From NCBI RefSeq assembly GCF_002879865.1, contig NZ_PNXY01000005.1, forward strand, positions 186,001 to 250,000: a DNA stretch of 64,000 bases, given 5' to 3'. How positions within the stretch are numbered: position 1 is the stretch's first letter; each line of letters begins with the position of its first letter. Positions 48,314-57,882 of this stretch are shown one piece after another. Position numbers and translations under genes: made by a program. The notes beneath the pieces are model-generated. The model was given only the letters and a program-made list of their open reading frames with translations. It did no database searches and had not been told where the DNA came from. Origin of the DNA: Paraburkholderia rhynchosiae (GTDB lineage Bacteria; Pseudomonadota; Gammaproteobacteria; Burkholderiales; Burkholderiaceae).

Positions 48314-48473
48314 TTCATCGCAGACGTCGCCAGGCAGCGCGCTTCGCGGCATGCGGCGTGCGAAACAGCGGTTTCCGCACTGCGAGAGCGCTCGCGTGGC
48401 ACGGCGGTTGCATGCATCCAGAACCCGGTCCCACCTATGCACAGGGCGAAGGACGTCAAGAAGGAGCGAACCG

Positions 48474-48971
48474 ATGAAAAACCAGCACACTCAGCGAAAG
48501 ATCGTAGCCGCCGCGGCCAGCGTGGCGCTCACCGTCGCTCTGGTGAGCGGCGCGTACGCGCAGCAGGCGAGCGAAGTAACCGGTGGCACCACCACCGACC
48601 AGAGCAGCGCAGGCAACGCCAACGGTGGTGGTCTGCCGCAAATCCAGCAGCAGGGCGACGTCTCGTTCGTCTCCGGCGGCGTCGGTCTCGACGAATCGAA
48701 GGCGCTACAGCAGGCGCAAAGCGAGTGGCCGCTGTCGCTGCGCTTTACGGGCCCGGGGTCCGACTATCTCGCCGATGTCCGCGTGCGTATCGTCGATGCG
48801 CACAACGGCGAGGTGCTGAGCACCACGTCGCGCGGGCCGTACATGCTCGTGAAACTGCGTCCGGGCCGCTACACCGTGCATGCGGCGTACAAGGATCGCG
48901 ACCAGTCGAAGGCGCTGACCGTGCCGGCCAAGGGCACCGCCAAGGCCGCGTTCTACTGGAACACGCAGTGA
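48474..48971 (+). CDS. Exported carboxypeptidase-regulatory-like protein of unknown role
   Basis: 165 residues. A signal peptide (about 1-29) precedes a polar stretch, then a beta-sandwich-like region (about 80-160) with YLADVRVRIVDAHNGEVLSTTSRGPYMLVKLRPGRYTV, which resembles carboxypeptidase-regulatory or prealbumin-like domains. Such domains carry no catalysis and often bind proteins or sugars. A GGAG site precedes the ATG; a frame extending upstream crosses the htrA terminator. Its role is unknown. Confidence 0.72.
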   Translation: MKNQHTQRKIVAAAASVALTVALVSGAYAQQASEVTGGTTTDQSSAGNANGGGLPQIQQQGDVSFVSGGVGLDESKALQQAQSEWPLSLRFTGPGSDYLADVRVRIVDAHNGEVLSTTSRGPYMLVKLRPGRYTVHAAYKDRDQSKALTVPAKGTAKAAFYWNTQ

Positions 48972-49035
48972 GCCCGAGGCTTGCCCGGCCAGCAGCACGG
49001 AGGCCGCGCAATCGGCGGGACTTTGACCGATAATG

Positions 49036-49062
49036 AAGCCACGGGCGTGTCCCGTGGCTTTA
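49036..49062 (+). terminator. Terminator-like hairpin before the DUF427 gene
   Basis: GCCACGGG/CCCGTGGC, an 8-bp stem with a five-base loop, followed by TTTACTGTTT. It ends the transcript of the exported-protein gene. Confidence 0.7.
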
Positions 49063-49099
49063 CTGTTTGCACGACCGCACACTTTCACGGAGCCGAGAC

Positions 49100-49492
49100 A
49101 TGAGCGATGCCTTGACACCTCACGGAAGCCCGAGCAAATCCTCCGGCGGGCACGCCATCGCCATCACGGGCAATCATCACCGGGTGCGGGTGATACACGG
49201 CGGCGTGACCATGGCCGACACGCACGCGGCGTTGACCCTCGCCGAAACCGGTTTGCCCGATGTTTTCTATTTCCCCCGCGAGGACGTGAACATGGCGCGG
49301 CTCGAACGGTCCACGCATACCTCGCACTGTCCATTCAAGGGCGACGCGTCCTACTTTCATCTGCATACCGAAGACGGTCTGATCGAAAACGCGGTATGGA
49401 GCTACGAGTCGCCCTTCGAACAGGCAGCCCGGATCAAAGGGTATCTGGCTTTTTACTCATCGCGCGTCGACCGCATCGATCAGACCTCCTGA
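49100..49492 (+). CDS. DUF427 domain protein
   Basis: 130 residues. The DUF427 pattern is visible: the ADTHAALTLAETGLPDVFYFPREDV segment, THTSHCPFKGDASYFHL and the last ENAVWSYESPFEQAARIKGYLAFYSSRVD block. Members are small beta-tent-fold proteins of unknown function, thought to bind a nucleotide-like ligand. The ATG before SDAL follows a weak site. The next gene begins 31 bp later. Confidence 0.85.
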   Translation: MSDALTPHGSPSKSSGGHAIAITGNHHRVRVIHGGVTMADTHAALTLAETGLPDVFYFPREDVNMARLERSTHTSHCPFKGDASYFHLHTEDGLIENAVWSYESPFEQAARIKGYLAFYSSRVDRIDQTS

Positions 49493-49523
49493 TTCGCTGT
49501 CGCGTGTTCATCGGGAGGCTGAG

Positions 49524-50270
49524 ATGGAACTGAACGACGCGTTACGGATTCCACTTGCGCCGTCCGATGTCTGGGACGCGTTGCAAGACCTCGCGCTGCT
49601 GCGCGCTAGCCTCGATAACTGCGAGTCGTTCACGCGCCTCTCCCACGGTGAATATGCGCTGACCATGACGGTCCCGCTCGGGCCGTTGCGTGCGCGATAT
49701 GAAGCGCGTGCCCACGTCGCGGGCCAGGATTCAGGGCCGGCCGATGCCGAGCGCCGCACCATCAACTTCAAGGCGCGCGCCGAAGGCATCGGCTCGCTGC
49801 GCGGACAGATCGAGGTGCGCCTGCGCGCGGAAGACGGCGCGCTCGACGGCAGGGAGCGCGGCACGCGGATCGACTACACGATCTGGGCGACGTCCTCGGG
49901 GCCGCTCGCTGAACTGCCGACGCGTCAACTCGAAAACGCGCTTCATCATCTCGCCGACGATTTCTTCGCCGAATTCAGCGCGGTCGTGCGCGCGAAGCAC
50001 GGGCAGGGCCCGAACCGCGCGCGCGGGTCGGCGGCGCGGCGCCAGCATGTGTTTCTGCGGCCGATCACGCTTGGCGGCATCGCGCGGCGCACCCGCGCGG
50101 AACACGGCAATGCGCTGACGGGCCGCGCGGCGAGCGCGTCGCACGGCGTGTCGCCTGGTGTTTCGCATCCCGAGCCGAGTCCGCATGCCGTGCCGAACTG
50201 GGCGTGGGCGGTGATGATCTTCCTGGTCGCCCTTCTACTGTATGTGGCGCGCTGGATCAGCGAGCATTGA
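49524..50270 (+). CDS. SRPBCC-fold (CoxG-like) protein with C-terminal membrane anchor
   Basis: 248 residues. The first 150 residues match the CoxG/SRPBCC pattern: MELNDALRIPLAPSDVWDALQDL, a YALTMTVPLGPLRARYEA strand pair and ending LGxGxxxL-like LENALHHLADDFFAEF. A linker (about 160-225, Arg, Ser, Pro rich) leads to a single membrane span (about 225-243). CoxG proteins are tied to carbon monoxide dehydrogenase maturation, where they may anchor it to the membrane; no cox gene is here. A GGGAGG site precedes the ATG. Confidence 0.78.
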   Translation: MELNDALRIPLAPSDVWDALQDLALLRASLDNCESFTRLSHGEYALTMTVPLGPLRARYEARAHVAGQDSGPADAERRTINFKARAEGIGSLRGQIEVRLRAEDGALDGRERGTRIDYTIWATSSGPLAELPTRQLENALHHLADDFFAEFSAVVRAKHGQGPNRARGSAARRQHVFLRPITLGGIARRTRAEHGNALTGRAASASHGVSPGVSHPEPSPHAVPNWAWAVMIFLVALLLYVARWISEH

Positions 50271-50434
50271 CGGCGCGTCCGGCAATCCAGTGCTGTGAAT
50301 CCAGGCGCGCGCGAAACCTGGCGCGCGTGATGACTGTCGCGCCGGCGCGACTACGAAATCGCGGTGACTGACTACGAAAGGGCGTTGCTTTGCGGATGGT
50401 TTGCACACCGCATACACCTCGCCGCCATCCCACA

Positions 50435-51457
50435 CTACGCGCCGCGAAAGTCCCTGCGCCATGCCGACGGCGACGTGCGAAACGCGTCCGCGAAATGCTG
50501 ACGCAGCGACGCTGCCGAGCCGAACCCGGCAATGCCCGCAATAGCTTCCACCGACTCGTCCGTGCTTTCCAGCAACTGCTGCGCGCGCGCGAGCCGCTGC
50601 GCGAGCAGCCATGCGCCGACGGTCGTGCCCGTGGCGAGCCTGAAGCGCCGCGTGAAGGTGCGGCGGCTCATCAGCGTGCGTCCAGCGAGGCTGTCGAGCG
50701 TGTGAGGCGCGTCCAGATTGCCGCGCACCCAGTCGAGAAGGCTGGAGAGCCGGTCTTCGCGGACGTTCGGGGGCACCGGCTGCTGAATGTATTGCGCCTG
50801 TCCGCCTTGCCGATGCGGCGATACGACGAGCCGGCGCGCGACGAAGTTCGCCACCTGGGCGCCGCACATCTTGCGCAGCACATGCAGACAGCAATCGAGC
50901 CCGGCCGCGGTGCCCGCCGACGTCAGCACGTTGCCGTCGTCGACATAAAGCACATCGCGGTCTAGCCGCACGCGCGGATAGCGGCTCGCGAAGTCGTCTG
51001 CCCATGCCCAGTGGGTGGAGGCCGGGCGGTCGTCGAGAATGCCCGCGGCGGCCAGCACGAACGCGCCAAGACACAAGCCGACGAGTTGCGCGCCGCGCGC
51101 GTGAGCCGTGCGCAAGGCGTCGAGCAGCGCGGCCGGCGGCGGCTCGTCGGGATCCCGCCAGCTCGGCACGATGATCGTGTGAGCGTCGGCGAGCGCTTCG
51201 AGTCCGTGCGTCACGGCAATCGAGAAACCCGCGGTCGTCGCGAGCGGGCCGGTTTCGGCCGCGCAGACGCGGAAGTCGAAATCGGGCACGCCGCCGCCGC
51301 TACGGCGTTCGCCGAAGACCACGCACGGCACGGAAAGGTGGAATGGGCTGATGCGGTCGAAGGCGACCACCGCGACGATGTGCCGGCGGTCTTCGCTGGG
51401 CTTGGTGGTGGGTGAAGAGGACGCAGCGGACGCAGCGGATTCAGCAGATGCAGCCAT
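50435..51457 (-). CDS. GlxA-type transcriptional regulator (DJ-1/PfpI + AraC)
   Basis: 340 residues. After a low-complexity Ala/Ser N-terminus (coded by GCAGCGGAC-like repeats), a DJ-1/PfpI-like domain (about 28-195, with VGLCLGAFVLAAAG at the nucleophile elbow, Cys) is followed by two AraC HTH motifs (about 235-335: LAGRTLMSRRTFTRRFRLATG and AIAGIAGFGSAASLRQHFADAF). GlxA/FtrA regulators respond to amino-acid-like or quaternary ammonium compounds and often activate a nearby hydrolase. The divergent isochorismatase-like gene fits this. Confidence 0.9.
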   Translation of the reverse strand: MAASAESAASAASSSPTTKPSEDRRHIVAVVAFDRISPFHLSVPCVVFGERRSGGGVPDFDFRVCAAETGPLATTAGFSIAVTHGLEALADAHTIIVPSWRDPDEPPPAALLDALRTAHARGAQLVGLCLGAFVLAAAGILDDRPASTHWAWADDFASRYPRVRLDRDVLYVDDGNVLTSAGTAAGLDCCLHVLRKMCGAQVANFVARRLVVSPHRQGGQAQYIQQPVPPNVREDRLSSLLDWVRGNLDAPHTLDSLAGRTLMSRRTFTRRFRLATGTTVGAWLLAQRLARAQQLLESTDESVEAIAGIAGFGSAASLRQHFADAFRTSPSAWRRDFRGA

Positions 51458-51631
51458 GAGTCGGTCACCTGGCGAAACGACGATGGCCCGATTCTAGCGA
51501 ATATTGTCAAACGGGCCGCTGTTGCCGAAGCGGCCGCGGGAGAACAATGCGTCATCGCCGCTGCTTGCCTGGCCTTGAACCTTGCGGGCAGGCGGCGCGC
51601 CACCTCATTGAATTTCCACAGGAGTCTTGCC

Positions 51632-52258
51632 ATGACTACACCGCGCCGTGCGCTCATCGTCATCGATGTGCAAAACGAATACGTGACCGGCGATCTGCCG
51701 ATCGAATTTCCGGACGTGCAGAGTTCGCTCGCCAACGTCGGCCGCGCGATGGATGCAGCCCGCGCCGCGGGCGTGCCGGTGGTGGTGGTGCAGAACTTCG
51801 CGCCGGCCAGTTCGCCGCTGTTCGCGCGCGGCAGCGCAGGCGCGGAGTTGCATCCGGTCGTCGGTTCGCGGGAGCGCGATCACTATATGGAGAAGTCGCT
51901 GCCGAGCGCCTTCACCGGAACGGATCTCGCGGACTGGCTAGCCGCACGGGAGATCGACACGCTGACGGTGGTCGGCTACATGACCCACAACTGCGATGCG
52001 TCGACGATCAATCACGCGGTCCACGCCGGGCTCGCCGTCGAGTTTCTGCACGACGCGACGGGCTCGGTGCCGTACGAGAACAGCGCGGGCTTTGCGAGCG
52101 CCGAGGACATTCATCGGGTATTTAGCGTGGTGTTGCAGTCGCGCTTCGCGGCGGTGGCGAGCACGGACGAATGGCTTGCGGCGGTGAAAAGAGGCGTGCC
52201 GCTGGAGCGCGGCAACATCTATGCGTCGAACCAGAAGGCGCGTAACAGGAATCGCTGA
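51632..52258 (+). CDS. Isochorismatase-family cysteine hydrolase
   Basis: 208 residues. It has the family triad: Asp in IDVQNEY near residue 12, Lys in MEKSLPSAF, and Cys in HNCDAST after VVGYMT. The conserved cis-peptide motif precedes the Cys. Members hydrolyse amides, N-carbamoyl compounds or isochorismate; the presence of the Cys points to amidase-type activity. An AGGAG site precedes the ATG. It is divergent from the GlxA regulator, suggesting control by it. Confidence 0.88.
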   Translation: MTTPRRALIVIDVQNEYVTGDLPIEFPDVQSSLANVGRAMDAARAAGVPVVVVQNFAPASSPLFARGSAGAELHPVVGSRERDHYMEKSLPSAFTGTDLADWLAAREIDTLTVVGYMTHNCDASTINHAVHAGLAVEFLHDATGSVPYENSAGFASAEDIHRVFSVVLQSRFAAVASTDEWLAAVKRGVPLERGNIYASNQKARNRNR

Positions 52259-52347
52259 AGCGGGCGTGAGGATGCGGCCGAAAGGCAGAGCCGAGCCGTT
52301 GTCAAATGCGGCAACAGACTCAATCAGCCCGCCGGCCCGCCCGGCAT

Positions 52348-52980
52348 TCACTTGCGCAGTGCCGTACTCGAGCGCAGCGCGTCGAAGATGCCTTCGACCA
52401 TCCGTTCCCCGAGTGCGGCGAAATCCGTTGCATCGGGTAAAAAAAGCATGTCGCGCAACGAGCCGCTGACAAACGCGTGCACCATGGCCGCGGCCAGCTT
52501 CGTATCCAGATTCACGGGCAACTGTCCCTTCGAGATCGCGTTGCGCAAGCCGCCTTCGATCTTCGTCAGCGCCTCGCGCATGTTGGTCTGATAGCGGACC
52601 ATCACCGGTCCCATCTCTTCGACCAGCTCGCACTTCAGAAACAGGATGTCGAACACGCGGCGGCGGCGTGGGTCGTTCGCGGTATCGCGCAGACAGACGA
52701 TGCAGATTTGCATCAGACGCCCAAGCGGATCGGGCTCATTGGGATCCAGCGACGCGGCTTTGAGTTCGTCCAGCGGCAGCAGCACGCGGTCGAACATTTC
52801 GGTGAACAGATCGCTCTTGTGCGAGAAATGCCAGTAAATGGCGCCGCGTGTGACGCCTGCCGCCTGCGCGATGTCCGCGAGCGACGTGCGTGACACACCC
52901 TTTTCGAAAAAGACCTGCTCAGCTGCGTCGAGAATGCTGTTGCGCGTCTCCAGCGCTTCTTCTTTGGTTCTTCGGACCAT
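52348..52980 (-). CDS. TetR-family repressor of the divergent RND efflux operon
   Basis: 210 residues, AcrR/TtgR/BpeR type. The HTH (about 10-57: ETRNSILDAAEQVFFEKGVSRTSLADIAQAAGVTRGAIYWHF) is classical; the C-terminal ligand pocket (70-210) is the large TetR_C pattern with the RRRRVFDILFLKCEL helix. It is divergent from the efflux operon, with an AcrR-type operator between. In this arrangement the protein represses acrAB and its own gene until drugs bind it. The ATG before VRRTKEE is the usual start. Confidence 0.94.
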   Translation of the reverse strand: MVRRTKEEALETRNSILDAAEQVFFEKGVSRTSLADIAQAAGVTRGAIYWHFSHKSDLFTEMFDRVLLPLDELKAASLDPNEPDPLGRLMQICIVCLRDTANDPRRRRVFDILFLKCELVEEMGPVMVRYQTNMREALTKIEGGLRNAISKGQLPVNLDTKLAAAMVHAFVSGSLRDMLFLPDATDFAALGERMVEGIFDALRSSTALRK

Positions 52981-53112
52981 ATTTGTGTGACCTGCCCTGA
53001 TTATGGGGTTTTCCCGAGCACTTTTAAGTACGCTCGATGACAATCCGTTTGCTTCGGAGTCTTTGGCGAAGCTTTCTTGCGGGCCCCCGCCCCGTAAGAG
53101 AAGTAACGTACT

Positions 53113-53142
53113 TTTACATCCATTCGTGAATGTATATATAAT
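53113..53142 (+). promoter_or_regulatory. Efflux promoter overlapped by an AcrR/TtgR-like operator
   Basis: TTTACA (-35, 53113-53118), 18 bases, TATAAT (-10, 53137-53142). In the spacer, 53115-53138, is an inverted repeat: TACATCCATTC on the left and GAATGTATATA on the right, close to the E. coli AcrR site (TACATACATTTGTGAATG core). A TetR dimer there would block RNA polymerase. The promoter lies about 130 bp from the TetR gene and 265 bp from the acrA ATG. Confidence 0.85.
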
Positions 53143-53149
53143 AGCACCC

Positions 53150-53408
53150 CACGATCGGATAGCCCAAGCTGTGACGACCGGTTAATATCCGTCACTGTTG
53201 CCTTTCAAAACGCTCTTGCGCCGTGCTTTCAACGGACGGCGCCGTGCGGCATTTCCCGGTATGGCGCATGTCGCCCAGGGTGCCTCGCAGCTTCGGTATG
53301 CATCCATGGGCTTCCGGTCGAGCGTCGCAAGACGCATGTGTGCGCTGTCGTCCCCGGGGTAGGGATGCGCGCACTTTTTCATTCTCAGTCCTAGACAGAG
53401 GTCGCTCC
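53150..53408 (+). other. About 260-nt leader of the efflux operon with a small ORF and terminator-like hairpin
   Basis: Between the -10 and the acrA start there is no accepted gene. A 33-codon frame opens with ATG at 53261 and ends with TAG at 53360-53362. Its stop falls within a hairpin, GTGTGCGC with GCGCGCAC (53338-53345 and 53367-53374), followed by five T residues. Just before lies a separate stem-loop GCGTC-GCAA-GACGC. The structure is like an attenuator, but no ribosome site precedes the small frame. Its role is unproven. Confidence 0.5.
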
Positions 53409-54641
53409 ATGCGCGTCGAACGGGTTCCATTCCGCTTAATCAGTGCCGCGACGGCTGCCGTATTGCTGGCAGCATGCGGACCAAAACAATCTGCCCCGCC
53501 GCAACAGACGCCCGAAGTTGGCGTCGTCACCGTCCAGCCGACTACCGTACCTGTCGTCACCGAATTGCCGGGCCGCACCAGCGCCTTCCTCGTCGCGCAA
53601 GTGCGTGCGCGGGTCGACGGCATCGTGCTGCGCCGCGAGTTCACCGAAGGTGGCCAGGTCAAGGCGGGCCAGCGTCTGTACAAGATCGATCCGGCGCCGT
53701 ACATCGCCACCCTGAACAACGCGAAGGCGACGCTTGCCAAGGCGCAGGCCAACCTCGCGTCCACCACCGCGCAGGCCAATCGCTACAAGGTGCTGGTTGC
53801 CGCCAATGCGGTCAGCAAGCAGGACTATGACAACGCAGTGGCTGCGCAAGGGCAGGCCGCCGCCGACGTCGCCGCCGGCAAGGCGGCAGTCGAGACCGCG
53901 CAGATCAACCTCGGCTATACGGACGTGACTTCGCCGGTGACGGGCCAGATCGGCGTGTCCCAAGTCACGCCGGGCGCCTATGTGCAGGCAAGCGCCGCGA
54001 CGCTGCTCGCCACCGTCCAGCAACTCGATCCGGTCTATGTGGACCTGACGCAATCGAGCCTCGACGGCCTGAAGCTGCGCCGCGAGATGCAGGAAGGGCG
54101 TCTGAAGACGAACGGTCCTGACGCCGCGAAGGTTTCGCTGATCCTCGAAGACGGCCGCACGTATTCGGAAAAGGGCAAGCTGCAGTTCACCGACGTGACG
54201 GTCGACCAGGGCACCGGTTCGGTCACGGTCCGCGCAATCTTCCGGAACAAGGACAAGGTGCTGCTGCCGGGCATGTTCGTGCGCGCGAAGATCGAGGAAG
54301 GCGTAAACGAGAACGCGCTCGTCGTGCCGCAAGTCGGCATCACGCACGACCAGAAGGGTCAGCCGACCGCGCTGGTCGTCGCGGACGACAGCAAGGTCGC
54401 GTTACGTCAGCTCGTCACCTCGGGCACGTACGGTTCGAACTGGGTGGTCGAGAGCGGCCTGAAAGCCGGTGACCGCGTGATCGTGCAGGGCACCGACAAG
54501 GCGAAACCGGGCATGCAGGTCAAGGCAGTCGCCGCGCAACTTCCCACTACACCCGCCTCCGGCGCAGCCGCTCAAGGTTCGCCGGCCGCCAGCGGCAGCG
54601 CGCAGACGGCTCAACCTGCCTCCGCTGCATCGGGCGCGTAA
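53409..54641 (+). CDS. acrA: RND efflux periplasmic adaptor (membrane fusion protein), AcrA/BpeA-like
   Basis: 410 residues. The signal peptide ends with a lipobox LLAAC (Cys23), so the protein is lipid-anchored. The lipoyl halves flank an alpha-helical hairpin (about 100-165, with repeated Ala/Lys/Gln), then the beta-barrel and membrane-proximal domains. A Ser/Ala/Pro/Gln-rich tail (about 375-410) follows. It links AcrB to the outer-membrane channel. Fits the AcrA/MexA/BpeA family. The start is set by the lipoprotein signal. Confidence 0.93.
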   Translation: MRVERVPFRLISAATAAVLLAACGPKQSAPPQQTPEVGVVTVQPTTVPVVTELPGRTSAFLVAQVRARVDGIVLRREFTEGGQVKAGQRLYKIDPAPYIATLNNAKATLAKAQANLASTTAQANRYKVLVAANAVSKQDYDNAVAAQGQAAADVAAGKAAVETAQINLGYTDVTSPVTGQIGVSQVTPGAYVQASAATLLATVQQLDPVYVDLTQSSLDGLKLRREMQEGRLKTNGPDAAKVSLILEDGRTYSEKGKLQFTDVTVDQGTGSVTVRAIFRNKDKVLLPGMFVRAKIEEGVNENALVVPQVGITHDQKGQPTALVVADDSKVALRQLVTSGTYGSNWVVESGLKAGDRVIVQGTDKAKPGMQVKAVAAQLPTTPASGAAAQGSPAASGSAQTAQPASAASGA

Positions 54642-54659
54642 TAACAGGGAGCCCGCCAC

Positions 54660-57600
54660 ATGGCAAAGTTCTTCATTGATCGCCCGATTTTTGCATGGGT
54701 GATCGCCATCATTCTGATGCTCGCGGGTATCGCGTCGGTGTTCACATTGCCGATCGCGCAATACCCGACGATCGCGCCGCCGGCTGTGCAGATCAGCGCA
54801 ACCTATCCGGGCGCTTCGGCGAAGACGGTCGAAAACACCGTCACGCAGGTGATCGAGCAGCAGATGAGTGGTCTTGACCACTTGCTGTATCTGTCGTCCA
54901 CGTCGGACGACTCGGGTACGGCAACCATCACACTGACGTTCGCGGCCGGCACCAATCCTGACATCGCGCAGGTGCAGGTGCAGAACAAGCTGCAGCTCGC
55001 CACTCCGTTGCTGCCGCAAGCGGTGCAGCAGTTGGGTACGAAGGTCACGAAGTCGAGCAGCAGCTTCCTGCTGGTCATGGCGTTCGTGTCCGAAGACGGC
55101 AGCATGAACAAGTACGACCTCGCGAACTACGTGGCGTCGAACATTCAGGACCCGGTTAGCCGTATCGACGGCGTGGGCACGGTCACGCTGTTCGGCTCGC
55201 AGTACGCCATGCGCCTGTGGCTCGACGCTAACAAGCTGACCAACTTCGGCTTGACGCCGGTGGATGTGCAGACCGCGTTGCAGGCGCAGAACGTGCAGGT
55301 CGCGGGCGGCTCGCTCGGCGGCACGCCGTCGGTGCAGGGCCAGGTGCTGCAGGCGACCATCACGGAAGCCACGTTGCTCAATACGCCTGAACAGTTCGGC
55401 AACGTGCTGCTCAAGGTCAATCCTGACGGCTCGCAGGTCCGTATCAAGGACGTGGCGCGCGTCGAGCTGGGTGGCGAAAACTATAACTTCGACACCAAGT
55501 ACAACGGTCAGCCGACCGCGGGCTTCGGTATTCAGCTAGCCACGGGCGCGAATGCACTGGCCACGGCGAAGGCAGTGCGCGCAAAGATCGACGAGTTGTC
55601 GAAGTACTTCCCGCACGGTCTCGTCGTGAAGTACCCGTACGACACTACGCCGTTCGTGCGTCTGTCGATCGAGGAAGTGGTCAAGACGCTGCTCGAAGGT
55701 ATCGTGCTGGTGTTCCTGGTCATGTACCTGTTCCTGCAGAACCTGCGCGCCACGCTGATCCCCACGATCGCCGTGCCGGTGGTGCTGCTGGGCACGTTCG
55801 CGATCATGAGCATGGTGGGCTTCTCGATCAACACGCTGTCCATGTTCGGCCTCGTGCTGGCAATCGGCCTGCTGGTGGACGACGCGATCGTGGTGGTGGA
55901 AAACGTCGAGCGGGTGATGGCGGAGGAGGGCTTGTCGCCTCGTGACGCCACCCGCAAGGCGATGGACCAGATTACCGGCGCGCTGATCGGCGTCGCGCTC
56001 GTACTGTCGGCGGTATTCGTGCCGGTGGCGTTCTCCGGCGGTTCGGTCGGCGCTATTTACCGGCAGTTCTCGCTGACGATTGTGGCAGCCATGGTGCTGT
56101 CCGTGCTGGTCGCGTTGATTCTGACGCCGGCTTTGTGCGCGACGATCCTCAAGCCGATTCCACAAGGTCATCACGAAGAGAAGAAGGGCTTCTTCGGCTG
56201 GTTCAACCGGAACTTCAACAAGAGCCGCGACAAGTACCACTCGGGCGTGCACCACGTGATCAAGCGCTCGGGCCGCTGGCTCATCATCTACATGGTGGTG
56301 ATCTTCGCGGTGGGCCTGCTGTTTGTGAAATTGCCGAAGTCGTTCCTGCCCGATGAAGACCAGGGCACCATGTTCGTGCTGGTGCAGACGCCGTCCGGCT
56401 CGACGCAGGAAACCACGGCGCGCGCGCTGAAGGACGTCTCCGACTATCTGCTCGACGGCGAGAAGGCGATCGTCGAATCCACCTTCACGGTGAACGGCTT
56501 CAGCTTCGCGGGTCGCGGTCAGAACGCCGGTCTCGTGTTCGTGCGGATGAAGGATTACGCGCAGCGTCAGCACGCCGATCAGAAGGTGCAGGCGCTGGTG
56601 GGCCGCCTCTTCATGCACTTCGGCAGCTACAAGGGCGCGCTGGTATATCCGGTGAATCCGCCGTCGATTCCCGAACTCGGCACGGCCGCGGGCTTCGACT
56701 TCGAGTTGCAGGATCGCGCGGGCGTCGGCCACGAAAAGCTGATGCAAGCACGCAACATGCTGCTCGGCATGGCGGCGCAAGATCCGACGCTGGCTCAGGT
56801 GCGTCCGAACGGCCTGAACGATACGCCGCAGTTCAAGGTGAGGATCGACCACGAAAAGGCATCCGCGCTGGGCGTGTCGCTGTCCGCGATCGACCAGACG
56901 TTCTCGATCGCGTGGGCCTCGCAATACGTGAACAACTTCCTCGATACCGATGGCCGGATCAAGAAGGTGTACATGCAGGGCGATGCACCGTTCCGCATGA
57001 AGCCGGAAGACCTTAACGCCTGGTACGTGCGCAACACGGCGGGTGGCATGGTGCCGTTCTCGTCGTTCGCAAGCGGCCAGTGGACCTACGGTTCGCCGAA
57101 GCTCGAGCGTTACAACGGTATTTCCGCGGTGGAAATCCAGGGCGCGGCCGCGCCGGGCAAGTCGACCGGTCAGGCAATGACGGCGATGGAAGCACTCGTT
57201 GCGAAGCTGCCCGCTGGCGTGGGCTACGAATGGACGGGTCTGTCGCTGCAGGAACGCCAGTCGGGTTCGCAGGCGCCGATCCTGTACGGCATCTCGATCC
57301 TCGTCGTGTTCCTGTGTCTCGCGGCGCTGTACGAAAGCTGGTCGATCCCGTTCTCAGTGATCATGGTGGTGCCGCTCGGCGTGATCGGCGCACTGCTGGC
57401 CGCTACGCTGCGCGGGCTCGAGAACGACGTGTTCTTCCAGGTCGGTCTCTTGACTACGGTGGGGCTGTCGGCGAAGAACGCGATTCTGATCGTCGAATTC
57501 GCACGCGAGTTGCAGCAGAGTGAGGGAATGGGCCCGATCGAGGCCGCGCTGGAAGCAGCGCGTCTGCGGTTGCGTCCGATTCTGATGACCTCGCTCGCGT

Positions 57601-57881
57601 TCATTCTCGGCGTGATGCCGCTCGCGATCAGTAACGGCGCCGGCTCGGCCAGCCAGCACGCAATCGGTACGGGCGTGATCGGCGGTATGTTGACGGCGAC
57701 CTTCCTCGCGATTTTCATGATCCCGATGTTCTTCGTGGTGATTCGCGCGAAGTTCGGCGGCGAGAAGGAAGACCCGGACGAGGCGCTCGCACACTACAAC
57801 CAGCACCATCCGCATGATCCGCAAGGCGGCGGGACAGCTGCCGGGTCGGACAGCATTGGCTCGGGCAAGGACGGACATTGA
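54660..57881 (+). CDS. acrB: RND multidrug efflux transporter, AcrB/BpeB-like (HAE1)
   Basis: 1073 residues, slightly longer than E. coli AcrB (1049) because of a Gly/Ser/His-rich tail. It opens [17 protein letters not shown]. Proton-relay Asp residues are in the TM4 motif [16 protein letters not shown], and the TM10 Lys in the [12 protein letters not shown] segment. Twelve membrane spans and the two large periplasmic loops are present. It pumps drugs out of the periplasm and inner membrane using the proton gradient. The acrA stop is 18 bases before it. By family it is most like BpeB or AmrB of Burkholderia, which I cannot separate by eye. Confidence 0.95.
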   Translation: MAKFFIDRPIFAWVIAIILMLAGIASVFTLPIAQYPTIAPPAVQISATYPGASAKTVENTVTQVIEQQMSGLDHLLYLSSTSDDSGTATITLTFAAGTNPDIAQVQVQNKLQLATPLLPQAVQQLGTKVTKSSSSFLLVMAFVSEDGSMNKYDLANYVASNIQDPVSRIDGVGTVTLFGSQYAMRLWLDANKLTNFGLTPVDVQTALQAQNVQVAGGSLGGTPSVQGQVLQATITEATLLNTPEQFGNVLLKVNPDGSQVRIKDVARVELGGENYNFDTKYNGQPTAGFGIQLATGANALATAKAVRAKIDELSKYFPHGLVVKYPYDTTPFVRLSIEEVVKTLLEGIVLVFLVMYLFLQNLRATLIPTIAVPVVLLGTFAIMSMVGFSINTLSMFGLVLAIGLLVDDAIVVVENVERVMAEEGLSPRDATRKAMDQITGALIGVALVLSAVFVPVAFSGGSVGAIYRQFSLTIVAAMVLSVLVALILTPALCATILKPIPQGHHEEKKGFFGWFNRNFNKSRDKYHSGVHHVIKRSGRWLIIYMVVIFAVGLLFVKLPKSFLPDEDQGTMFVLVQTPSGSTQETTARALKDVSDYLLDGEKAIVESTFTVNGFSFAGRGQNAGLVFVRMKDYAQRQHADQKVQALVGRLFMHFGSYKGALVYPVNPPSIPELGTAAGFDFELQDRAGVGHEKLMQARNMLLGMAAQDPTLAQVRPNGLNDTPQFKVRIDHEKASALGVSLSAIDQTFSIAWASQYVNNFLDTDGRIKKVYMQGDAPFRMKPEDLNAWYVRNTAGGMVPFSSFASGQWTYGSPKLERYNGISAVEIQGAAAPGKSTGQAMTAMEALVAKLPAGVGYEWTGLSLQERQSGSQAPILYGISILVVFLCLAALYESWSIPFSVIMVVPLGVIGALLAATLRGLENDVFFQVGLLTTVGLSAKNAILIVEFARELQQSEGMGPIEAALEAARLRLRPILMTSLAFILGVMPLAISNGAGSASQHAIGTGVIGGMLTATFLAIFMIPMFFVVIRAKFGGEKEDPDEALAHYNQHHPHDPQGGGTAAGSDSIGSGKDGH

Positions 57882-57882
57882 G

